A stretch of 11,388 nt of DNA from Planctomycetota bacterium (GCA_013202535.1 JABMRP010000277.1:1-11388); one strand, 5' to 3'; numbered from the stretch's first letter, positions 1 through 7,030 are shown. Program-made: numbers and translations. The notes: generated from the letters alone by a model not told the origin.

Positions 1-5
1 ATATC

Positions 6-455
6 ATGCGATATTACGACGTACCACTGATCCGACAGGAAATGGCCATGTCCTGTTGGCACGCTTCGGCCCGGATGCTTTGGGCTTGGCGGCATTTGCA
101 GTCGATCCATCCTCTTGCTGCTACGTACACCCGCAACGCGGGACTTACGCCCGCGGGGTTTGTCCGTCTGGCGACCGCGTTGGGGCTGCAATCGGTGCCC
201 GAGATCAACATGACCTATACCTGGGGCGCGGTGAACCGCCTGCTTTCGAATTACGGCCCGCTTTGGGCGGCCGGCTACTGGTACGGCGCCCCCCACATCA
301 TCGTCGTCACCGGCGTCGATTCCGGCGGCACGCTCTACGTGAACGACCCGGGCCACCCGGTCGCGCGGGTTCACGACATGGGCTTCTTCAACCAGAAGAT
401 TGCCGCCGACGTCGCCAACCCGATCCTCTACATGGCCGCCGACTTCTGCTGGTGA
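6..455 (+). CDS. Papain-like cysteine peptidase (C39-like / AvrRpt2-like fold), 149 aa
   Basis: This is a small putative cysteine protease. Near the N-terminus, 'VPLIRQEMAMSCWHASARML' (residues 6-25) gives an oxyanion Gln (Q11) followed by the nucleophile Cys (C17), with the Trp/Ala/Met pattern typical of papain-like peptidases of the Peptidase_C39_2 and AvrRpt2 (C70) types. The second half has 'PHIIVVTGVD' with the likely catalytic His (H97), then 'LYVNDPGHP' with the third residue (N113 or D114). The protein is a bare catalytic domain. There is no signal peptide or membrane segment, so it would act in the cytosol or be exported by a dedicated route. The ATG is only 5 bases from the window edge and the frame is open upstream, so the true start may be earlier and this could be the C-terminal domain of a larger protein. 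The next gene, 178 bp downstream, also carries a putative Cys/His dyad. The family call is fairly secure; the substrate is unknown. Confidence 0.8.
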   Translation: MRYYDVPLIRQEMAMSCWHASARMLWAWRHLQSIHPLAATYTRNAGLTPAGFVRLATALGLQSVPEINMTYTWGAVNRLLSNYGPLWAAGYWYGAPHIIVVTGVDSGGTLYVNDPGHPVARVHDMGFFNQKIAADVANPILYMAADFCW

Positions 456-458
456 GCA

Positions 459-479
459 GGGAGCCGATCACGGCTGCCC
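459..479 (+). terminator. Stem-loop just after the peptidase gene
   Basis: GGG-AGCCG, loop ATCA, then CGGCT-g-CCC: an 8-bp stem with one bulged base, beginning four bases after the stop codon. No U-tract follows, so it is either a weak or Rho-assisted terminator or an attenuator between the two small genes. The rest of 480-633 shows only a C7 run (563-569) and the Shine-Dalgarno site of the next gene. Confidence 0.3.
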
Positions 480-633
480 CCCAGAGACTTGCCGTGGCGA
501 CCTCTTCCGGGTATCCTTCCAGCATGGCTATTCCCGGCGATCCGCACCCAAACACGTACGGACCCCCCCAAGCATATCTTCATCCGTATGCAAGAGTCGC
601 CACAACTCTTCTCCCCTGGAAAGGAAACCTGCC

Positions 634-1137
634 ATGTATATCTACGTGATCGACACCCGTTCGCCCTTCTCGGGCAAGGGCTGGCACTGGCCGTGGACGA
701 CGGTCGAGTCGCTGAAGGTCAACGGGAAGGATTCGGTCTCCGCGATCGTGACGCGGATCAGCAAGCTGGCCAAAGAGAAGATCGACTGCCTGCTCTTATG
801 CGCCCACGGCAACACGGGCTATCTTCAATTGGGCAAAGAGGGGCTAACGGCGAACAACGCCCACGTGCTCCGCTCGCTCAAAGGCAAGTTTGCCGACGAC
901 GCCAAGGGCATTGAGGTCCACGGTTGCGGAGTGGGCAGCGACACGAACATCCTCAAGGGCCACGACAAGAAGAACAACGCCGTCTGCAAGCCGGGTACAA
1001 GCGGGGGAGGCAACGGGTTTAAGTTCCTCAAGGCGCTTGCCACGGCCGCCAAAGCCAAGGCGACCGGGGCGCTGAATTGCCAATACGACGACGCTTCGTT
1101 TTCATTCGAGGGACCAACGATCACCGCCAAGCCGTGA
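634..1137 (+). CDS. DUF4347-like / caspase-fold His-Cys dyad protein, 167 aa
   Basis: I chose the ATG at 634 because GGAAAGGAAA sits 7 bases upstream; the frame is open farther upstream but without a good start. The core reads 'LLLCAHGNTGYLQLG' (H58), then about 40 residues later 'IEVHGCGVGSD' (C98), then a Gly-rich stretch and 'FKFLKALATAAKAKATGA'. This order (strand, His-Gly, G-x-L-x-L-G, strand, Gly-Cys, then 'FL..LA' helix) is what DUF4347 proteins show and fits clan CD (caspase/gingipain-like) peptidases with a His/Cys dyad. Compared with DUF4347, a Lys/Asn/Gly-rich insert lies between C98 and the last helix. There is no signal peptide. The protein could be a cysteine protease or a catalytically altered relative. 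It follows a papain-like peptidase gene, so the two may be co-transcribed. The fold assignment rests on motif layout only. Confidence 0.6.
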   Translation: MYIYVIDTRSPFSGKGWHWPWTTVESLKVNGKDSVSAIVTRISKLAKEKIDCLLLCAHGNTGYLQLGKEGLTANNAHVLRSLKGKFADDAKGIEVHGCGVGSDTNILKGHDKKNNAVCKPGTSGGGNGFKFLKALATAAKAKATGALNCQYDDASFSFEGPTITAKP

Positions 1138-1149
1138 TCCGGCCCGGGG

Positions 1150-1185
1150 CGCGATCCCCCGATTCGCACTTTCCGGGGGGGCGCG
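1150..1185 (+). terminator. Terminator-like hairpin after the second small gene
   Basis: CGCG-AT-CCCCCG (1150-1161) pairs with CGGGGG-GG-CGCG (1174-1185). The 12-base arms hold one wobble and one mismatch around a 12-nt loop, starting 12 bases after the stop. ATATA rather than a U-run follows, so it may act as a Rho-assisted terminator. The remaining 1186-1418 is leader of the next gene. It contains a 6-bp dyad AGAGAC/GTCTCT (1353-1358 with 1375-1380) and no convincing promoter. Confidence 0.4.
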
Positions 1186-1418
1186 ATATAGACAATGGGT
1201 GGGGTACTTCTTGGGCTCTCAATCTTATCCGCGTATTGCCCGGCGGACCGCTCTCCTTTTTTCATTGACCAGACCCAGGCAACGGACTAACCTGGGAAAT
1301 GTGCCGTTGGGGCCGTACATGTCGGCGGCGGTGTCTTGTCTTCAACTGCCGGAGAGACCGTTGCGTTGGCCGGCGTCTCTTGTCGGGAATGTCCGTATCT
1401 TTGCCGAAAGGGATTCTC

Positions 1419-3533
1419 ATGACTCGCCAGAGAACTGTGATTGCCGTGCTCGTGTTTGCGATTCTATGTCTGCCGAGCCGCCGTGGTTCGGCGCCGGCCG
1501 CGCTGATTGCGCTGGACAACACCAGCGATCGAGGCGGCGCGCTGGGATATGCGGCGGGAGGCGATCTGTGGAATCCCGGGATCAACACGAACCCTCCGGT
1601 GAGAATCGGATCCAACTCCGCCGACAGCAACACCTGGGGCACCGGTCAAACAGCCAGTGCCACCGGACCCGACGTCGGTTCCACTTGGCGCGGCAACATC
1701 GTCGTTCGCGCGTCCAGCGTGTTGGATGCCGATCCGACCGACAGCCTGAACTCGATTACCGATCTGAACCATCGGCCGACCGCGCTGACGCTGACCCTGT
1801 CGGTCGGAGCCTTGGGTGCGGCAAACACGCCGACCTACGCGCCACAGGCCTACTATAACGGGGTGATTACCCAGACCAGCGCCACCTCGGGATATTGGGG
1901 GGCATGGGACACGGCGGCCCAGGGCGCCGATAGCTCCAACACCGTGGCCGGTGCGTATGACGACGCCGACAACTCCGGTAGCATCACACCCGGCGACCTA
2001 TACGAGTTCACGTTCAGCGGCATCTCGGGCTTGCAAAACACGACCGATTTTATCTCCTTTGCCGTCGTCGGGAACGCCAACGCGGTGGCCAACGAGGAGC
2101 TGCGGTTTAACAACGCCCAACTGGAAGTCGTCGCCCCGCAGGGCATCGGCACGCTGCTGGTGGTCGACAAGGCCAGCGGCAACGGCGGCACCACCGGCTG
2201 GATGTCCGGGGGCGATCTCTACAAACCGGAAATCGGTGGCAAACCCGAGGTTTACATCGGCTCCAACTCGGCCGACAGCAACACCTGGGGTACCAACCAG
2301 ACATCCGCCGCTACCGGTCCAGATATCGGCTCCACCTGGCGAGGTGCGTTGACTTTGCGCGCGTCGCAGATTCTGGACGCCGATCCGGGCGACGCCTTCG
2401 ATACGGCAGGCGACCTGAACCACCGTGCGGGGACCATGGAAGTGACCTTGCCGGTCAGCTACGTGGGGCCTAACACCAGCCCCGACTACGCGCCGGAACT
2501 CTATTACCATGGTGTTGTACACGAGACAAACGCCAGCGGCGGCTATTGGGCCGCCTGGGAGAAGGCAACACGAGGCGCTGCGGCCGGAAACACCGTGGCG
2601 GGTATCTTCGACGACGTCGACAACTCGGGTGGCGTGTCCGTTGGCGACCTCTACACATTTAGCGTCGACGGTATCGACGGGCTCGTTCGACGCGCCGACT
2701 TCCTCACCTTCGGCATCGTCGGAAACCAAAACACAGTGGCCGACGAAACGCTCCGCTTTGACCCCGCAATCTTCGGATTCGCCGCTTTGGCCCCCAAGGG
2801 CACGTTGGTGACGGTGGACAACGTCAGCGATCGCGGTGGAGCCATGGGGCTGATGGCCGGTGGCGACGCCTACAAGCCGGGAATCAACACGAATCCCCCG
2901 GCGCAGATCGGATCCAACTCGGCCGACAGCAATGTATGGGGAACGGGCAGTACATCGGGCGCAAGCGGGCCCGACGTGGGGTCGACCTGGCGCGGGACCC
3001 TGGCCATTCGCGCCTCCAGCGTCTTGGACGCCAACCCCAACGACCCCTATGAAACGATCCAAGATCTGATGGATATGGCCGACGGGCTGACCCTGGCCTT
3101 AACGGTCGATGCCTTGGGACCGGCAAACAGCGCCGATTACGCCCCCGAGGTCTACTATCACGGTGTCGTCAATCAGAGCAGTTCCACGTCTGGCTACTGG
3201 GGTGCATGGGAAAACGCTGCCCGCGGCGTAAACGACACGAATACGGTGGCCGGGATTCTCGACGACGTTGACAACTCCGGCGGTGTTACGCCCGGCGATC
3301 GTTATCTGTTCGATTTCCACGGCATCTCCGGGCTGGTCAACGACTCGGATTTCATCACCTTCGCCATCGTCGGCAACCAGGACGCGGTGGCCAACGAGGC
3401 CCTCTACTTCAGCATGGCCGAACTGGCGGTCGGCGTCCCCGAACCGTCCACGCTGGCACTGGCCGCCATGGCGTTTGTCGGATGTTGCTTCTGGATGCGG
3501 CGGCGCCGCGGCAGTTTGGTCAAGAACGCGTAG
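1419..3533 (+). CDS. Secreted triple-repeat PEP-CTERM protein with EF-hand-type loops, 704 aa
   Basis: This exported surface or matrix protein is probably sorted by an exosortase. I chose the ATG at 1419 because GAAAGGGA lies just upstream and it gives a normal signal peptide: basic 'MTRQR', hydrophobic 'VIAVLVFAILCL', cleavage probably around 'SAPAALIA'. The frame is open 40 codons farther upstream, but that extension is Arg/Cys-rich and would bury the signal. The mature part is three tandem modules of 217, 217 and 211 residues (from residues 28, 245 and 462). Each has a shared 'GSNSADSN.WGT' block, 'GPD.GSTWRG', and near its end a perfect 12-residue EF-hand-type loop (D-x-D-N-S-G-x-[IV]-x-x-G-D at residues 182, 399 and 616), followed by 'VGN..[AT]VA[ND]E.L.F'. 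The C-terminus is a classic PEP-CTERM: 'VPEPST' (673-678), a hydrophobic helix, then 'MRRRR'. I do not recognise the module as a named enzyme. A structural, adhesive or calcium-binding role is an inference. Confidence 0.85.
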   Translation: MTRQRTVIAVLVFAILCLPSRRGSAPAALIALDNTSDRGGALGYAAGGDLWNPGINTNPPVRIGSNSADSNTWGTGQTASATGPDVGSTWRGNIVVRASSVLDADPTDSLNSITDLNHRPTALTLTLSVGALGAANTPTYAPQAYYNGVITQTSATSGYWGAWDTAAQGADSSNTVAGAYDDADNSGSITPGDLYEFTFSGISGLQNTTDFISFAVVGNANAVANEELRFNNAQLEVVAPQGIGTLLVVDKASGNGGTTGWMSGGDLYKPEIGGKPEVYIGSNSADSNTWGTNQTSAATGPDIGSTWRGALTLRASQILDADPGDAFDTAGDLNHRAGTMEVTLPVSYVGPNTSPDYAPELYYHGVVHETNASGGYWAAWEKATRGAAAGNTVAGIFDDVDNSGGVSVGDLYTFSVDGIDGLVRRADFLTFGIVGNQNTVADETLRFDPAIFGFAALAPKGTLVTVDNVSDRGGAMGLMAGGDAYKPGINTNPPAQIGSNSADSNVWGTGSTSGASGPDVGSTWRGTLAIRASSVLDANPNDPYETIQDLMDMADGLTLALTVDALGPANSADYAPEVYYHGVVNQSSSTSGYWGAWENAARGVNDTNTVAGILDDVDNSGGVTPGDRYLFDFHGISGLVNDSDFITFAIVGNQDAVANEALYFSMAELAVGVPEPSTLALAAMAFVGCCFWMRRRRGSLVKNA
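1500..3434 (+). repeat. Three tandem in-frame module repeats inside the PEP-CTERM gene
   Basis: The copies span 1500-2150, 2151-2801 and 2802-3434. The first two are both exactly 651 bp, and the third is cut short by the sorting tail. Conservation is visible at DNA level in the block around TCCAACTC[CG]GCCGACAGCAA. Copies 1 and 3 are closest to each other: both have 'SDRGGA.G' and 'PGINTNPP', while copy 2 has 'SGNGGTTG' and 'PEIGGKPE'. The calcium-type loops fall at 1962-1997, 2613-2648 and 3264-3299, each 651 bp apart. Confidence 0.9.
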
Positions 3534-3580
3534 CGGAACAGCTTGGGGGGCAGTCACCTTCTTACCGCCCTCATCCTCCG

Positions 3581-3672
3581 TCCTTTGTGTCCTTGGTGCC
3601 TTGGTGGTGTTCCAATTTCTGTGACGTTTGTCCGGATCGGAGTTCCCACAAAGACACCAAGGGCACGAAGGA
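3581..3672. repeat. Imperfect inverted repeat of a dispersed intergenic type
   Basis: The left arm 3581-3607 (starts TCCTTTGTGTCCTTGGTG) matches the reverse complement of 3646-3672 (starts TCCTTCGTGCCCTTGGTG) at all but five of 27 positions, with a 38-nt spacer. Read as protein, the arms give strings such as 'HKDTKGTKEAKG' and 'TTKAPRTQRT'. I recall these from spurious ORFs scattered through planctomycete and other genomes, so this is probably a multi-copy non-coding repeat. That recollection needs a copy count to confirm. Confidence 0.6.
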
Positions 3673-3828
3673 AGCGAAGGGATAAAGCGAGGCGAGTCTC
3701 CATTGCTTGACGGGGTGACCGCTTCAGGGTATCCTGCCGACATGGCCGGACCTCTCTTGCTCCGGCGGCGAAAAGCGTCGGACGCTGGCGTTCCGCCCCT
3801 CGGCCCCGATGTAGCAAACCGGCGTACT

Positions 3829-3960
3829 TCACTGCGACTCCTACGCAAAACACGCGGCGGCTTTTTCTAAGATTGTGCGTTCCATTTCCGTCCGCTTCAA
3901 CTGCTTGCGGAGCCGTTTGTTCTCTTACTGCAACTGCTCCACGGTCGCGTTGTCGCCCGG
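3829..3960 (-). pseudogene. Remnant of IS3-family transposase orfA (orfA/orfB junction)
   Basis: Read on the minus strand from 3960, the frame gives 'PGDNATVEQLQ', a stop, 'ENKRLRKQLKRTEMERTILE', then 'KAAACFA', a stop, and 'ESQ' followed by TGA. The leucine-zipper-like 'ENKRLRK...MER.ILEKAAA.FA' is the usual C-terminus of IS3-family OrfA. Two in-frame stops show it is dead. At the end, AGTGA would overlap an orfB start (GTG AAG TAC GCC, 'VKYA'), the normal IS3 arrangement, but no recognisable orfB catalytic domain follows. The orfA helix-turn-helix part is also missing, and I saw no terminal inverted repeats. Confidence 0.65.
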
Positions 3961-4051
3961 AGTCCGTCGGTGCTGGATAATCGCAAGCATGAACGGCAGA
4001 AAGCGGCCGGACACAACGCCGAAATCCGTGACTATTCGGCTCGCCCGTGAT

Positions 4052-4134
4052 GCCACCACAGAGGGAGGGGCGGTGGCGGGATCGTGGCGAAAGAAGCCGT
4101 GTCAAGACCTCTTGCGGCACGGCTTTGTGGTGGC
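4052..4134. repeat. Nested inverted repeat with interrupted 17-nt arm
   Basis: The right arm CACGGCTTTGTGGTGGC (4118-4134) is continuous. Its complement on the left is split into GCCACCACA (4052-4060) and AAGCCGTG (4094-4101) by 33 nt. Inside, CAAG (4103-4106) pairs with CTTG (4111-4114), giving a tall AAGCCGTG/CACGGCTT hairpin at 4094-4125. No U-run follows, so this is not a standard terminator on the + strand. It could be a small palindromic element, an IS end, or RNA structure in the leader. Confidence 0.55.
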
Positions 4135-4296
4135 TTGAATTACGACGTGGCCATGCCGGACACCCCGGCCAGAACAAACTCGCTGGAAAGGGGTTGCATG
4201 GCGGCCACGTTAGGCGTCACAATAACGCCCGGGCCGGGACGCCAAACGGGAACGGCTACCAAGGACACAAACGCATACAAGAAGAGGAACACGTTC

Positions 4297-5274
4297 ATGA
4301 AGAAGGCACTGTTGTTTGCAGTGATCATTGCCGTACTGGTCACGGCGGGGGCGTGGGTACGCCTCTATGCCGATAAGGGCCCGGTAGTCGCATATTCGCA
4401 CCCGGGCGATGCGAACTCGTGGTTCAAGGCGTTTTCCACCGAGTTGGAGACCGAGGCCGGGGAAAGAGGCTACCAGTATCGAGTCGCCAACGCGCAGGGC
4501 AAGATCGGTCAACAGATTGCCGACGTGGAAAACATCGTTGCGGATAAACCGGAGTTCTTGATTCTTGGCCCGATTACCCCTGATGGCTCCGCCGCGGCCC
4601 TGGACATTGCCAAGGAGGCCGGTGTGCCGGTGATCGTTGTGAATCGAGACATTGATGGCGTTGCCGGTGAAGACTATATCACCAAGATCTACTCCGACTT
4701 CGACTGGATCGGAGAGAAGCTGGCCGAACTCACCCACGATGCGTTTCCCGCCGGCACAAAGATTCGAATCGTCGAGTTGCACGGAACTCAAGGCAGCGCC
4801 AATACGATCGGGCTGAGCAGGGGGTTTCGAAAGAAGATGGAAGAATACAACAAGACAGAGATAAGAATGGAAATCGTGGTCTCTCAGCCCGGCAATTTCA
4901 ATAAAGAGATCGCCATGAAGGCGATGGAGAAGATCCTTCAGTCGAAGGTCGAGTTCGACGCCGTTTTTTGCCATTTCGATGACGAGGCGCTCGGCGCCAT
5001 CCGCGCCATGCAAGATAAGGGCATCAAGTTGGGTGACAATCCGGCCAACGGCGAGATTATTGTCGTGGGTAATGGTGGAACCAATGATGGACTGAAAGCG
5101 ATCAAGGACGGAACCTATTACAAGATCGTCTCCGTTACCCCGTACTATGCGGACGCGGTATTCGACGCAATCGAGTCGTACAAGAAGAACGAGAAACTTC
5201 CCGATTACATCCGCGTGGGCGACATTGTCATCGATAAGAGCAACGTCGACGAGCAGATGTCGACGGCATTCTAG
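4297..5274 (+). CDS. Sugar ABC transporter periplasmic binding protein, YtfQ-like, 325 aa
   Basis: This substrate-binding protein belongs to the Peripla_BP_4 (ribose/galactofuranose) family and would capture sugar in the periplasm. The ATG at 4297 has AGGA (4285-4288) well spaced upstream and yields 'MKK' plus a hydrophobic stretch (residues 4-21). In-frame ATGs at 4084 and 4198 would put a long polar extension before this signal. No lipobox Cys is seen; cleavage near A25 or an uncleaved anchor are both possible. Family landmarks are 'ANSWFKAFSTELE', 'QIADVENIVADKPEFLILGP', 'AGVPVIVVNRDID' (compare 'FLLDRSID' in E. coli YtfQ), 'VELHGTQGSANTIGLSRGF' and 'FCHFDDEALGAIRAMQDKG'. The length is that of YtfQ. 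It heads an operon with one ATPase and two permeases in ytf order. The exact sugar cannot be read from sequence; galactofuranose or another furanose is the best analogy. Confidence 0.87.
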   Translation: MKKALLFAVIIAVLVTAGAWVRLYADKGPVVAYSHPGDANSWFKAFSTELETEAGERGYQYRVANAQGKIGQQIADVENIVADKPEFLILGPITPDGSAAALDIAKEAGVPVIVVNRDIDGVAGEDYITKIYSDFDWIGEKLAELTHDAFPAGTKIRIVELHGTQGSANTIGLSRGFRKKMEEYNKTEIRMEIVVSQPGNFNKEIAMKAMEKILQSKVEFDAVFCHFDDEALGAIRAMQDKGIKLGDNPANGEIIVVGNGGTNDGLKAIKDGTYYKIVSVTPYYADAVFDAIESYKKNEKLPDYIRVGDIVIDKSNVDEQMSTAF

Positions 5275-5283
5275 CGCTCTGTC

Positions 5284-5412
5284 TCCCCCCTCTTCCTCTG
5301 GGAGAGGACGGCGAGCGTAGCGAGCCACGTTGAGGGCTGTTGGCACAAGAGAGGGCTTTGCTCTCATTCCGGCTACCCTCACCCCAGCCTTCTTCCTCCA
5401 GGGAGAGGGGGC
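5284..5412. repeat. REP-like inverted repeat between binding protein and ATPase genes
   Basis: A pyrimidine/purine block (about 5285-5307, CCCCCTCTTCCTCTGGGAGAG) is mirrored by about 5389-5412 (ending GGGAGAGGGGG). Lesser complementary blocks lie inside (TGAGGG near 5331 with CCCTCA near 5376, and a GAGAG/CTCTC hairpin at 5349-5365). The 'ctctgggagagg ... tgagggc' wording is that of common intergenic repeats. It fills most of the 223-bp gap in the operon and could act as an mRNA-stabilising or partial termination structure. Confidence 0.55.
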
Positions 5413-5497
5413 AATTTGAGACAAAATCCCGCACACGCCACTCCATTCCTATTCCCGTCCCGATGCTACAACGCGAACCACCTCCACAAGTCTCGTT

Positions 5498-7030
5498 ATG
5501 GAACACTACCTACTAGAAATGAAGGGAATCGGCAAAACATTCCCCGGGGTAGTCGCCCTTGACGATGTCAGCCTCTTCATCAGATACGGCGAAGTACACG
5601 CCCTGATGGGTGAAAACGGGGCCGGTAAGTCAACGCTAATCAAGGTTCTCACGGGTATCTATCCAAGGGATGCCGGAGAGATACGCTTCGACCGGAACGG
5701 GTTCTCTCCCACGGGCGCGGCACAAGTCCAACAGGCGGGAATCAGCACCATCTACCAGGAACTCAACCTGATACCCCACTTGAGCGTTTGCGAAAACATC
5801 TTCATCGGCCGGGAACCGAAAACTCGTGGGCTGATCGATTGGAAGACCGCCGAAAAGCGTGCAAAAGAGATCTTAACCGACATGGGCCTCCAAGAGGTTG
5901 ACGTCCTCGGGCCGCTCCGCAAGCAGAGCGTTGCCACCCAGCAGATGGTCGCCATCGCCAGAGCGATTTCCATTGACGCCAAACTCGTGGTCATGGACGA
6001 GCCGACGTCGTCGCTGAGCGAGAAAGAGGTGCAAACCCTCTTTCGCGTGATCGAGACACTCAAAGAGCAGAATATCTCGATCATCTTCATCAGCCATAAA
6101 CTCGACGAAGTGTTTGAGATTTGCGATCGGGCAACCATCCTGCGAGACGGCCGCCTGGTCGGGCAGTATTCGATCGGGGACCTGACGAAACTGAAACTCG
6201 TGTCGCTAATGATCGGGCGCGACGCAACGTCGGTCCTGGGCAAGAACAAGAGTGTCTCAACCGGTCGTGAAGACCGGCAGGTCGTTTTGAAAGCGACGAA
6301 TCTCTCCAGAGCCCGGCGGACGACCGAAATCAGCATCGATATCAACAGCGGCGAAATAGTCGGAGTAGCCGGGCTGCTGGGATCGGGACGAACGGAACTT
6401 GCCAGGATCCTGTTTGGCGACGAGATGCAGGATCGGGGCCGCATCGAGATTGGCGGCAAGAGCGCGCGGATGAAGAGCCCTCGCGATGCCATCCGGCTGG
6501 GGCTGGGCTTCTGCAGCGAGGACCGAAAAGAGGAGGGCCTATTCCCCAACATGTCGGTCATGGACAACATGACCATGGCTGTCCTACCCGAGTTGAGCAA
6601 GGCCGGCGTTCTTTCCAGGAGGGCCCAACTGGAAATCGCCCAATCCTACATCGACAAGATGGGAATCGCGACTTCCGGCCCGAATCAGCCGATGAAAGAG
6701 CTTAGCGGAGGCAATCAGCAAAAGGTCCTTCTGGCCCGATGGTTGTGTAAGAACCCCATGCTGATGATACTGGATGAACCGACGCGCGGGATCGACGTCG
6801 GAGGAAAAGCCGAGATCGAAAACCTCATCACCGAACTGGCCGGCGACGGAGTGGCCATTCTGATGATCTCGTCGGAAATGGAAGAGTTGATACGTTCCTG
6901 CGACCGGATTGCCGTGTTATCCGAGGGCAGGAAGGTGGGCGAACTGGCAGCAAAAGAAATTTCCGAAGAACATATCATGCAGTTGATGGCCCACGGAAGC
7001 GACTCGAGGGAAGATGTCCATGGACCGTAA
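5498..7030 (+). CDS. Sugar ABC transporter ATPase with two nucleotide-binding domains, YtfR-like, 510 aa
   Basis: This protein supplies ATP hydrolysis for the importer on the cytoplasmic side of the membrane. Domain 1 has Walker A 'GENGAGKST' (38-46), a degenerate signature 'QSVATQQMVAIARA' similar to that of E. coli YtfR, and Walker B 'LVVMDEPTSSL' (D167, E168). Domain 2 has 'GLLGSGRTE' (292-300), which lacks the Walker Lys as is usual in the second half of RbsA/MglA/YtfR proteins. It then has an intact 'LSGGNQQK' (402-409) and 'LMILDEPTRGID' (422-433). The length is normal for the family. The start at 5498 has no clear Shine-Dalgarno site, and M8 (5519) is an alternative. Its stop overlaps the first permease start, so these are translationally linked. 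A REP-like element separates it from the binding-protein gene. Confidence 0.92.
   Translation: MEHYLLEMKGIGKTFPGVVALDDVSLFIRYGEVHALMGENGAGKSTLIKVLTGIYPRDAGEIRFDRNGFSPTGAAQVQQAGISTIYQELNLIPHLSVCENIFIGREPKTRGLIDWKTAEKRAKEILTDMGLQEVDVLGPLRKQSVATQQMVAIARAISIDAKLVVMDEPTSSLSEKEVQTLFRVIETLKEQNISIIFISHKLDEVFEICDRATILRDGRLVGQYSIGDLTKLKLVSLMIGRDATSVLGKNKSVSTGREDRQVVLKATNLSRARRTTEISIDINSGEIVGVAGLLGSGRTELARILFGDEMQDRGRIEIGGKSARMKSPRDAIRLGLGFCSEDRKEEGLFPNMSVMDNMTMAVLPELSKAGVLSRRAQLEIAQSYIDKMGIATSGPNQPMKELSGGNQQKVLLARWLCKNPMLMILDEPTRGIDVGGKAEIENLITELAGDGVAILMISSEMEELIRSCDRIAVLSEGRKVGELAAKEISEEHIMQLMAHGSDSREDVHGP

Larger units (their letters stand above)
3534..4296. other. Long gene-free interval rich in repeat debris
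   Basis: No intact gene is supported here. From left to right it holds a 27-nt imperfect inverted repeat (3581-3672), a 13-nt odd palindrome AGCGTCGGACGCT (3774-3786), a degraded IS3-type transposase tail on the minus strand (3829-3960), a structured inverted repeat (4052-4134), and the leader of the sugar operon. In the leader, GGCGTC (4213-4218) can pair either with ACGCC (4225-4229) or with GACGCC (4238-4243). These are two mutually exclusive small hairpins upstream of the binding-protein start. I could not find a convincing -35/-10 pair for the operon. Confidence 0.6.

Noticed and set aside
400..633. Upstream in-frame extension of the DUF4347-like gene
   Set aside because: It would overlap the peptidase gene, and its residues look non-coding. 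The ATG at 634 has a strong ribosome site and begins the conserved part.
1998..3062. 354-codon open frame on the minus strand
   Set aside because: It lies entirely antisense to the PEP-CTERM repeats and mirrors their periodicity. The translation is low-complexity Gly/Arg/Val with no recognisable domain; it is a shadow of GC-rich codon use.
4135..4163. TTGAAT as a -35 box for the sugar operon
   Set aside because: No -10-like hexamer occurs 16-18 bp downstream.
3554..4177. Minus-strand frame across the repeat-rich interval
   Set aside because: It runs through the inverted repeat and out of frame over the IS3 remnant. The peptide has no coherent domain.
4198..4296. Alternative start for the binding protein with a purine-rich site before it
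   Set aside because: It adds 33 polar residues ahead of a normal signal peptide. The ATG at 4297 has its own well-spaced ribosome site.
4210..5436. 408-codon open frame on the minus strand
   Set aside because: It is antisense to the clearly identified binding-protein gene and to the REP-like repeat, with no domain.
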